From the NCBI GenBank assembly GCA_902464375.1, contig CABQIM010000071.1, positions 1 through 9,783 of the forward strand: DNA of 9,783 nucleotides, given 5' to 3'. The translations under genes were made by a program, and so were the position numbers. Of this stretch, positions 1-5,071 are shown one piece after another. How positions within the stretch are numbered: the first letter of the stretch is position 1; the number at the start of each line of letters is the position of its first letter. Source of the DNA: an uncultured bacterium (GTDB lineage: Bacteria; Cyanobacteriota; Vampirovibrionia; Gastranaerophilales; Gastranaerophilaceae). The notes below the pieces were generated by a model, which was given only the letters and a program-made list of their open reading frames with translations, had not been told where the DNA came from and ran no database searches.

Positions 1-1
1 G

Positions 2-7
2 TATAAT
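2..7 (+). promoter_or_regulatory. Probable -10 box (TATAAT) of the first small gene
   Basis: A perfect TATAAT lies at the left edge, 8 bases before an AGGAGA ribosome binding site (15-20). Any -35 box would lie outside the window. Transcription starting near base 13-15 would give an almost leaderless message that begins at the Shine-Dalgarno sequence. The call rests on the -10 match and position only. Confidence 0.5.
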
Positions 8-28
8 AATTCATAGGAGAACTATCAT

Positions 29-193
29 ATGAGTATATTTGAAAATTTTATGAATAAATTATGTGCTTTTGAAAAAGAACCTCAAAAAATTGGACTATCA
101 CAATTTAAGGATGCACCTATTATTGAAAAATCAGAACCTTCTATCAAAAACAAAAATGTAAAACTCTCTGATTTGATGCGCAGAGCTAGCTAA
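29..193 (+). CDS. Small uncharacterised protein, 54 aa
   Basis: I do not recognise this protein. The ATG at 29 is preceded by a strong AGGAGA site (15-20, spacing 8) and a TATAAT box, and the frame stays open for 54 codons to TAA, so it is likely translated despite its size. It begins MSIFENFMNKLCAFEKEP, has a Lys/Asn/Ser-rich middle without hydrophobic segments (residues 33-45), and ends in a short potentially amphipathic stretch, VKLSDLMRRAS (44-54). There is no signal peptide or transmembrane helix, so it is probably cytosolic. One cysteine (Cys12) is too little to suggest metal binding. It lies 137 bp upstream of prs on the same strand; co-transcription is possible, but prs has its own candidate -10 boxes. 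The gene is supported by start signals rather than homology. Confidence 0.7.
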   Translation: MSIFENFMNKLCAFEKEPQKIGLSQFKDAPIIEKSEPSIKNKNVKLSDLMRRAS

Positions 194-264
194 AAATTGC
201 TATAGAATTTTTAATTTTCTCACACATTAAATTAAGTCTTAATATTTCGTAAAGAATACTTTTT

Positions 265-288
265 TATAATTTACTTTAGGTATAAAAT
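265..288 (+). promoter_or_regulatory. Candidate -10 region(s) for prs
   Basis: Two -10-like hexamers lie in the AT-rich spacer before prs: TATAAT at 265-270 and TAAAAT within TATAAAAT at 281-288. Neither has a convincing -35 box at 16-18 bp, so which one is used, if either, cannot be decided by eye. A 13-bp palindrome ATTAAGTCTTAAT (231-243) sits just upstream and could be an operator or chance. Confidence 0.35.
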
Positions 289-330
289 AGAGATATTCCA
301 ACGATTACGAATTAAGAAAGGACTTTTTAA

Positions 331-1341
331 ATGGTGCTTGAAATGACTTACCCACAGCTGGAACGAGCTGTTAACCCTACTCACGATATTAGACTATTTT
401 CAGGACGTTCCAATCCAAAATTAGCACAAGAAATTGCCGATTATTTAGGTACAACAGTAGGACCTATGGTAATTAAAAATTTTGCAGACGGTGAGATTTA
501 TGTTCAAGTAAAAGAAAGTATCCGCGGTGATGATGTATTTATCGTTCAACCACTTTGTAATCCTGTTAACGAAAACCTTATGGAATTGTTGATAATGATA
601 GACGCTTTCAAAAGAGCAAGCGCTAAGACTATCACAGCAGTAATTCCTTACTACGGTTATGCAAGACAAGACAGAAAGACTTCCGGCAGAGAAGCAATTA
701 CTGCTAAGCTTGTAGCTGATTTATTGACAACAGCAGGTGCAACAAGAGTACTTGCAATGGACTTGCACACCGGTCAAATTCAAGGTTTCTTCAACATACT
801 TGTTGACCACATTTTTGCAACACCAATTTTGGTTGATTATGTAAAAAGTTTAGGTTTAAATCCTGATGAAATGGTTGCGGTGAGCCCTGACATGGGTGGT
901 GCAAACAGAACAAGACACTTCGCTAAGAATTTGAACATCCCAATGGCTATTATTGATAAACGTAGAGATAGACACAATGAAGCGATTGCAGCGCATATTA
1001 TCGGGGATGTCGAAAACAAAGTTTGTTTAATGTTTGACGATATTATTGACACTGCAGGAACAATTTGCGAAGCTTCAAAATTATTAAAGAGCAAAGGAGC
1101 TAAGGCTGTTTACGTTGGTGCTACGCACGCAGTATTCTCCGGTCCTGCTATTGAAAGATTAAAAAATGCTCCAATTGAAGAATGTATTGTTACTAATACA
1201 ATTCCTTGGGCACCAGAAGACTTACCATCAAACGTTAAACAGTTATCAGTTGCATCATTATTAGGACAAGCAATCTCACGTATACATGACGATGAATCTG
1301 TAAGTTCATTATTTGGCTTTGAAAAAGAGATGAAAGTTTAA
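331..1341 (+). CDS. prs: Ribose-phosphate pyrophosphokinase (PRPP synthetase, class I)
   Basis: The enzyme makes 5-phosphoribosyl-1-diphosphate from ribose-5-phosphate and ATP in the cytosol, feeding purine, pyrimidine, His, Trp and NAD synthesis. The 336-residue product has the full family layout: FSGRSN (23-28), FADGE (51-55), the catalytic flexible loop PYYGYARQDRK (106-116), DLHTGQIQGFF (144-154) containing the conserved His, DKRR (209-212) with the catalytic Lys, the PRPP loop DDIIDTAGT (236-244) and the C-terminal SVSSLF signature (323-328). The first 17 or so residues extend beyond the usual family start. The ATG at 331 is chosen for the AAAGGA site at 317-322 (spacing 8); the ATG at 343 is less well placed. 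The gene runs to within 3 bp of the convergent XRE gene, with no terminator between them. The DDIIDTAGT form and length fit class I, Pi-activated and ADP-inhibited enzymes; that regulation is family knowledge. Confidence 0.97.
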   Translation: MVLEMTYPQLERAVNPTHDIRLFSGRSNPKLAQEIADYLGTTVGPMVIKNFADGEIYVQVKESIRGDDVFIVQPLCNPVNENLMELLIMIDAFKRASAKTITAVIPYYGYARQDRKTSGREAITAKLVADLLTTAGATRVLAMDLHTGQIQGFFNILVDHIFATPILVDYVKSLGLNPDEMVAVSPDMGGANRTRHFAKNLNIPMAIIDKRRDRHNEAIAAHIIGDVENKVCLMFDDIIDTAGTICEASKLLKSKGAKAVYVGATHAVFSGPAIERLKNAPIEECIVTNTIPWAPEDLPSNVKQLSVASLLGQAISRIHDDESVSSLFGFEKEMKV

Positions 1342-1344
1342 AAA

Positions 1345-1584
1345 CTAAACTTCTCTTAGCAAAACATTGATATCAAGATCTAAGACACGGGCAATATCAA
1401 TTACCTTCAAAATTGTTGGATTGATTTTGCCTGTTTCTATTAGACTTACAGAATTTCTTGAGATGTTTGTCAGTTCTGCCAACCGTTCTTGAGAAAGATT
1501 TCTTCTCAAGCGTTCACTCTTAATATTAATTCCTAAATTTTTTAAACGAATTTTCTCTGACATAATATCTCTATTCTCTTGCAT
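1345..1584 (-). CDS. XRE/Cro-type helix-turn-helix regulator, 72-79 aa
   Basis: This is a stand-alone HTH_3 (XRE) DNA-binding protein. From the Met at 1584, residues 19-75 form the classic five-helix fold: IKSERLRRNLSQERLAEL, then NISRNSVSLIETGKINP with the turn and recognition helix (about 40-52), then a hydrophobic last helix, VIDIARVLDLDINVLL. There is no sensor or catalytic domain, so it probably acts as a dimeric repressor, possibly of itself; targets are unknown. The start is uncertain. Met at 1584 has no visible ribosome binding site, while the in-frame ATG at 1563 (MSEKIR, 72 aa) follows AGAG/GAGA-rich sequence at usable spacing and may be the true start. It converges on prs with a 3-bp gap, so prs readthrough would be antisense to it. 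The upstream region is too AT-rich to pick one promoter. Confidence 0.9.
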   Translation of the reverse strand: MQENRDIMSEKIRLKNLGINIKSERLRRNLSQERLAELTNISRNSVSLIETGKINPTILKVIDIARVLDLDINVLLREV

Positions 1585-1641
1585 AGCTATACCAATTTCT
1601 ATATAAGATATTTATTATTTACATAATATATTAAATATTAT

Positions 1642-1677
1642 AAAAGGAAGTCACACAAAACCATGACTTCCTTTTTT
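1642..1677 (+). terminator. Bidirectional intrinsic terminator-like hairpin
   Basis: A perfect 12-bp stem pairs AAAAGGAAGTCA (1642-1653) with TGACTTCCTTTT (1664-1675) around a 10-base loop. It is followed on + by further T residues; on - the stem ends in TTTTATAATA. It is the first terminator-like structure downstream of prs on +, but it lies beyond the whole XRE gene. On - it lies upstream of the XRE start, so it could stop transcription arriving from the right or attenuate the regulator. Confidence 0.6.
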
Positions 1678-1682
1678 ATATA

Positions 1683-1791
1683 AAAGGGCAGACAACTGCT
1701 GCCCTTTACCGCATATTGCCTCTCAGAGCAATCTCTTATAAACTTTGATTATCATTATCAAAGTGGGCTAATGCGGCGCTTTTATTTTTTT
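1683..1791 (+). ncRNA. Possible structured RNA: hairpin plus three-way junction with T-tail
   Basis: The gene-free stretch 1585-1899 holds several nested complementary segments. A 9-bp hairpin pairs AAAGGGCAG (1683-1691) with CTGCCCTTT (1699-1707). Next, CCGCAT (1709-1714) pairs with ATGCGG (1771-1776) and encloses two hairpins: ATTGC/GCAAT (1715-1719/1728-1732), directly abutting the closing stem, and ACTTTGAT/ATCAAAGT (1742-1749/1757-1764). The closing stem is followed 2 bases later by CTTTTATTTTTTT (1779-1791), which would serve as a terminator on +. Read on -, the same segments end with the 1683-1707 hairpin and TTTTATAT, so the transcribed strand is undecided. I do not recognise a known RNA family. 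An untranscribed set of DNA palindromes is the alternative. Confidence 0.3.
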
Positions 1792-1838
1792 ACGTTATTC
1801 ACAATAACAATATAAAGTAAAAATCTACAAATTCCATT

Positions 1839-1882
1839 AAACAAAAAGGCAATGTTGAAAATTCAACATTGCCCTTTTGTTT
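1839..1882 (-). terminator. Strong intrinsic terminator of the matrixin/TPR gene
   Basis: GGCAATGTTGAA (1848-1859) and TTCAACATTGCC (1862-1873) form a perfect 12-bp stem. It is flanked by AAACAAAA and TTTTGTTT, which extend the pairing outward past one mismatch. On - the stem is followed by TTTTTGTTT. It lies 18-27 bases past the stop codon of the minus-strand gene ending at 1900. It is nearly symmetric and could also stop + transcription. Confidence 0.85.
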
Positions 1883-1899
1883 ATTAAACTTAAATAAAA

Positions 1900-3132
1900 T
1901 TAGTCTTCTGAATCACCAGCTGTTTTTCCATATCTTCTGATAGTGGCATTAAGCATATTTTCGTGACGTTTTTCTCTATAGATTTGGCACAACAATTTGT
2001 AAGCGTGTTTGTTGTATGGATTTTGTTGCAAAATTGTATCCAATTGTTCTATAGCAGAGTTAGAACGTTTCATATAATAGTCGATTAATGCAGGAAGCGT
2101 TTCTGTTAAATCATTCATATCAGTTGCACAAGCAATTTCTGCACAGCTTTTTGCTTTATCAAACTCTTCTGCATCAAGATACATAACAGCAACTTCGTAG
2201 TAAACCTCTGATTTACTTCTTCTATCAGATTTCATTTGAGCAACAGCTTGATATTCTTGAGCAGCTTTGTCATATTCTGCTCTTCTTCTCAATTCTTCTG
2301 CCAAAGCAAGTTTTGTAGAAATATCTGTTGCAACAACTTCATCCGGATTAACTGTTTCATCAACAGGAACTTGCAATGTTGCCAAAATTTCATTTACTGT
2401 AAATAACTGTGATTTTTCTTCCGCAGAAGGAGGAACATTTGTAACATCAGGTACTACAGAATATACAAGAGCCAACGTTTTCAAATCTCTTGCTGTAATT
2501 TCTGTATTGAATTTTGTACCGATAGGATACATTACATCATAAATACTAGGGCTCTTACCGTTTAAACCAAGAGATAAACCAATTTCTTGCAAAGCAGAAG
2601 AGAACAATTGTTTAGAATCCAAATTATGTTTCTTTGCGTCTGTTTTCTTAAAATTAATAGTAGAACCAATTATTGTATTACCTTTGATATCAAATGATTG
2701 AGTTCCGATTGGTGAATTGTCATCGCTGTTAAAGTTTTTGAAATAGCATCTCATATCAGCTTCTTCTTGAGTTTCTACGATTTCAAAACTTACAAGCCCT
2801 TCACTTGCTCTTTCCCAAGATTGGTATGCTCTGATTACAACTTCTCTATAATAATCAGGAACATCAGGAGTATCTTGAACATATACTTTTAGAGGGAAAG
2901 ATGCTCTATTCCATCTAACAATTTTACCATTTGCAGCAACTTCTCTAAAATAACTATCGATAACAGCTGCTTTTACTGTCTTTTCACTCATTGATTTGTC
3001 GTAACCAAGAACTATTGAGTAAGAATTCTTTAGTGCGAATTCAGCCGGCTTCATGTCAATTTTGTTATTAATATTCAATAACGATGCGGCACCAGCTGCA
3101 ATTAGGAATGTACAAATTACTATCTTTTTCAT
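1900..3132 (-). CDS. Exported matrixin-like (M10) pseudopeptidase with C-terminal TPR repeats
   Basis: The 410-residue protein starts with Lys-Lys and a hydrophobic stretch (residues 4-19), a signal peptide or membrane anchor without a clear cleavage site. Residues 70-226 resemble a matrixin metallopeptidase: RWNRASFPLKVYV (73-85), YYREVVIRAYQSWERAS (94-110), SPIGTQSF (140-147), GSTINF (156-161), the active-site-like helix ALQEIGLSLGLNGKSP (180-195) and the Met-turn DVMYP (199-203). The usual HExxHxxGxxGHS zinc motif reads QEIGLSLGLNGKS. The glutamate (E183) and glycines remain, but all three histidines are replaced (Q182, L186, K193), so hydrolysis is not expected. Residues 272-405 are TPR-like helical pairs (e.g. 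AEYDKAAQEYQAV, AEEFDKAKSCAEI, NPYNKHAYKLL), suggesting a protein-binding role. The gene is monocistronic, between a good promoter and a terminator. AAGAGG (3145-3150 complement) sits 12 bases before the ATG, a long spacing. Domain identity is moderately sure; function is unknown. Confidence 0.85.
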   Translation of the reverse strand: MKKIVICTFLIAAGAASLLNINNKIDMKPAEFALKNSYSIVLGYDKSMSEKTVKAAVIDSYFREVAANGKIVRWNRASFPLKVYVQDTPDVPDYYREVVIRAYQSWERASEGLVSFEIVETQEEADMRCYFKNFNSDDNSPIGTQSFDIKGNTIIGSTINFKKTDAKKHNLDSKQLFSSALQEIGLSLGLNGKSPSIYDVMYPIGTKFNTEITARDLKTLALVYSVVPDVTNVPPSAEEKSQLFTVNEILATLQVPVDETVNPDEVVATDISTKLALAEELRRRAEYDKAAQEYQAVAQMKSDRRSKSEVYYEVAVMYLDAEEFDKAKSCAEIACATDMNDLTETLPALIDYYMKRSNSAIEQLDTILQQNPYNKHAYKLLCQIYREKRHENMLNATIRRYGKTAGDSED

Positions 3133-3252
3133 ATTTTTAGAAAACCTCTTTTTGTTGCTACCTTTACATTTTACTTAAAAACTCGTAAATATATTTTTTG
3201 CTCTTTTTTCAATAAATGTTAAAAAAACTTAAAAAAACATACCAACAGGTAG

Positions 3253-3281
3253 ATTATACAATATTTTTCATTAATTTACAA
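3253..3281 (-). promoter_or_regulatory. Sigma-70-type promoter of the matrixin/TPR gene
   Basis: On - the sequence reads TTGTAA (complement of 3276-3281), a 17-bp spacer, then a perfect TATAAT (complement of 3253-3258). Transcription would begin near 3246, giving a leader of about 110 bases rich in T-runs. It lies back to back with the + promoter that starts at 3288. Confidence 0.75.
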
Positions 3282-3287
3282 TCCGAC

Positions 3288-3316
3288 TTGAAAGTTTCTC
3301 TATTTTAAGTTAAACT
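3288..3316 (+). promoter_or_regulatory. Promoter of the 40/247-codon gene pair
   Basis: TTGAAA (3288-3293, five of six consensus bases), a 17-bp spacer and TAAACT (3311-3316, four of six) precede the AAGGAGG site at 3326-3332. Transcription would start near 3323, leaving a leader of only about 14 bases. Its -35 box lies 6 bp from the -35 box of the divergent promoter. Confidence 0.55.
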
Positions 3317-3319
3317 TAA
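3305..3319. promoter_or_regulatory. 15-bp perfect palindrome overlapping the -10 box (possible operator)
   Basis: TTAAGTT-A-AACTTAA is a perfect inverted repeat centred at 3312. It covers the -10 hexamer of the rightward promoter, the classic position for a repressor site. It is pure low-complexity T/A plus one G/C pair per arm, so chance is possible in this AT-rich DNA. The XRE regulator and the winged-helix-like product of the downstream gene are nearby candidate binders, by location only. Confidence 0.4.
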
Positions 3320-3336
3320 CACATTAAGGAGGATAT

Positions 3337-3459
3337 ATGCACGAATACGTTTTTAAAATGAAAAAAGGTGATATTGAAATAGAACTTAAATCTGATGATT
3401 TAGAATTTGTAGAAGAACAGCTTAACAAATGGAGAGATGAGCTGCTTCAAGATAAGTAA
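3337..3459 (+). CDS. Small protein, 40 aa, stand-alone copy of the next gene's N-terminal domain
   Basis: The ATG at 3337 follows a near-perfect AAGGAGG (3326-3332, spacing 4) and a promoter, and the frame gives a charged 40-residue protein ending at TAA 3457-3459. Aligned without gaps to residues 1-33 of the downstream 247-residue protein it shares about 13 identical positions, following the pattern M..Y.FK..KG.....L...D.E.V..QL..W. The shared module looks like a small beta-hairpin (VFKMKKGDIEIEL) followed by an amphipathic helix (DDLEFVEEQLNKWRDELL). No signal peptide, membrane segment or catalytic motif is visible. It is 22 bp upstream of its larger paralogue and almost certainly co-transcribed. 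It may be a partner or competitor of the larger protein through the shared domain (inference). Function unknown. Confidence 0.8.
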   Translation: MHEYVFKMKKGDIEIELKSDDLEFVEEQLNKWRDELLQDK

Positions 3460-3481
3460 GTTTTATTAGTGTAGGTATTTT

Positions 3482-4225
3482 ATGTCTGTATATTCATTTA
3501 AAATTACAAAAGGGAAATTTCAATTATCTTTAACAACTACTGACCAAGAATTGGTAAGAGATCAGCTTGCACTATGGGTCAGAAAATCTGCCGAATATGT
3601 ACAAAAACACAAGGTTCAACAGTGCAAAGAGATTGTTAATTCTCAAATTAGTGCAGAAAAAGAAATCACTCAACAAAAAATTGACGAGCAATTAAAGAGA
3701 ATGCCTAAACAAGAACCTATAGTAAATACAGACGAACATAAAACACCGGACAAGGAGCTTGATATATTTTATGCTCCTAAAAAGAAAGATGAATTTAAAA
3801 CAACAGTTACTCCTGCAGAAATAGAACGAAACGAACAGTATGACAATTCTAGCAACAATTTTGATAACATACTTGAAAAATCTATTCAAGCACCACAAAC
3901 TGAATTGTCATTTAAGCCTAGCCCTTCTATAAAAAAAGATAACGCATTTATTAGTTTTATTACAGCACGACCACTAGAGAAGAAATTGGACTATCTTCTT
4001 ATGACTGCATATTATTTCACTCAATATGAGCAAAAACCTCGTTTTACATTAAAACAACTTAATGCAAAATTAATGCAAAATATTGCAGTTATTATCGACC
4101 ACAGTGTATTGCAAGAAGCTATAAATAGAGATTACATTGAATGTTTGCCTGATTTGACAGGATTAGTCGGAGCTTCTGAATATAGATTAACGGCTTATGG
4201 CGAAAAAACTCTTTTAGATAATTAA
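3482..4225 (+). CDS. Uncharacterised 247-aa protein: shared N-terminal module, disordered linker, winged-helix-like C-terminus
   Basis: I do not recognise a named family. Residues 1-36 (YSFKITKGKFQLSL, then DQELVRDQLALW) repeat the 40-residue protein encoded just upstream. Residues 37-75 are a long charged helix, possibly coiled coil. Residues 76-155 are Lys/Glu/Pro/Asn-rich and probably disordered. Residues 156-247 are compact, with helices LEKKLDYLLMTAYYFTQYE, FTLKQLNAKLM and HSVLQEAINRDYIE, then a strand pair ending YRLTAYGEKTL. This order resembles a winged-helix domain whose wing carries the YRLTxxGExxL ending common in such folds, so nucleic-acid binding or protein pairing is plausible but unproven. 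There is no signal peptide, so it is probably cytosolic. The start has only a weak GTAGG site (3471-3475) and may depend on translation from the upstream small gene. Confidence 0.85.
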   Translation: MSVYSFKITKGKFQLSLTTTDQELVRDQLALWVRKSAEYVQKHKVQQCKEIVNSQISAEKEITQQKIDEQLKRMPKQEPIVNTDEHKTPDKELDIFYAPKKKDEFKTTVTPAEIERNEQYDNSSNNFDNILEKSIQAPQTELSFKPSPSIKKDNAFISFITARPLEKKLDYLLMTAYYFTQYEQKPRFTLKQLNAKLMQNIAVIIDHSVLQEAINRDYIECLPDLTGLVGASEYRLTAYGEKTLLDN

Positions 4226-4236
4226 TTTAAGTTATT

Positions 4237-4253
4237 GTCAGGCAATGCCTGAC
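4237..4253. repeat. 17-bp palindrome in the convergent intergenic gap (REP-like)
   Basis: GTCAGGCA-A-TGCCTGAC is a perfect inverted repeat lying between the stops of two convergent genes (4225 and 4286) and followed by CTACAG. It is GC-rich for this genome. No T-run follows on either strand, so it is a poor intrinsic terminator. The GC-rich palindrome plus an adjoining CTACA is reminiscent of dispersed extragenic palindromes in other bacteria (from memory). Whether it recurs in this genome cannot be seen here. Confidence 0.5.
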
Positions 4254-4285
4254 CTACAGTTATTATAGTTTGCTTATTATAACAA

Positions 4286-5071
4286 TTAGAAGCAGTATTT
4301 TTCAATAGCCTTTACAAAACCGTCATTGAATACAGAGTCTGTTGTATAGTCCGCAATAGACTTTAATTCTTCTGTCGCATTACCCATAGCAATTTTCACT
4401 CCGCCGGCTTTTAAAAGAGCTATATCATTGTTTTGATCGCCAATAGTTAAGGTTTCTGTTTCTGAAATTCCCCAATAATTTTGTAAGTATTTTACTGCGC
4501 AATATTTTGAAGCTTCTTTATTAGAAAATTCCAAGAAATAAGGTGTTGATTTTACTATATATAAATCAGGAAAAATATTCGGTAATTCTTTTTCCAGTCT
4601 GTCAATTTTTTCCGGATGTTCATAATCTATTGCAAGAAGCTTATTGACCTTGTTTTTCTTAATATCACAAAAAGGTTTAATTTGATAATGCGTGTGCAAA
4701 TTTCCACAATACCGTTCAATTTCCATACACTTCTTCTCTGAGAATAATTCATCATCATTATAAAGATTTACATGAATTTTTTCTTCTTTAGACCATGCCA
4801 GAACTTTTTCAGCTTGTTCTTCAGTAAGACAGCGCTCATAAAGAGTTTTACCATCTTGTTTAATAAGTCCGCCTTGATAAGATACAACCGGAGTTGTCAA
4901 GCCTAAATCTTTTGCGATAAGAGAAGCTGCAGCATTCATACGACCGGTTACTAATACAACTTTTATATCCTTTTCATTGAGTTTTTTAAAGCAAGCTTTT
5001 ACACCTTCTGTAAAATTTCCTTCCGGAATTAAAATTGTACCGTCAATATCAGTCGCGATGAATTTAATCAT
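4286..5071 (-). CDS. Cof-type HAD-superfamily (IIB) phosphatase
   Basis: A cytosolic Mg2+-dependent phosphohydrolase of the Cof/YbiV/YidA type. All four HAD motifs are intact: DIDGT (D8 nucleophile, D10 acid/base), VTGR (41-44, Thr42), Lys186 in SNKEASK, and GDQNND (211-216) for metal binding. Residues 45-180 carry the large type-IIB cap, and the C-terminus has the usual IAMGNA (227-232) and DGFVKAI (250-256). The 261-residue length is typical for the family. Family members dephosphorylate sugar phosphates, FMN or pyridoxal phosphate, and substrate cannot be read from sequence. The start codon overlaps the stop of the upstream TolC-like gene in an ATGA arrangement, with GAGG about 7 bases before it (itself inside that gene), so translation is probably coupled. 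The functional link to an outer-membrane channel is unclear. Confidence 0.93.
   Translation of the reverse strand: MIKFIATDIDGTILIPEGNFTEGVKACFKKLNEKDIKVVLVTGRMNAAASLIAKDLGLTTPVVSYQGGLIKQDGKTLYERCLTEEQAEKVLAWSKEEKIHVNLYNDDELFSEKKCMEIERYCGNLHTHYQIKPFCDIKKNKVNKLLAIDYEHPEKIDRLEKELPNIFPDLYIVKSTPYFLEFSNKEASKYCAVKYLQNYWGISETETLTIGDQNNDIALLKAGGVKIAMGNATEELKSIADYTTDSVFNDGFVKAIEKYCF

Noticed and set aside
445..1094. Two open frames on - inside prs
   Set aside because: Antisense shadows of a highly conserved gene, with no ribosome binding sites.
1709..1776. tRNA or tRNA-like gene
   Set aside because: The closing stem and internal hairpins do not give D, anticodon and T arms; there is no TTC-type T loop and no CCA end.
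2267..2542. Open frame on + opposite the matrixin/TPR gene
   Set aside because: It is the antisense shadow of a gene with promoter, terminator and domains; it has no start signals of its own.
2530..2589. Active matrixin metallopeptidase
   Set aside because: All three expected zinc-ligand histidines are substituted, so an active-enzyme call would mislead.
4237..4253. Intrinsic terminator for the convergent genes
   Set aside because: The palindrome is perfect, but neither strand shows a T-run after it.
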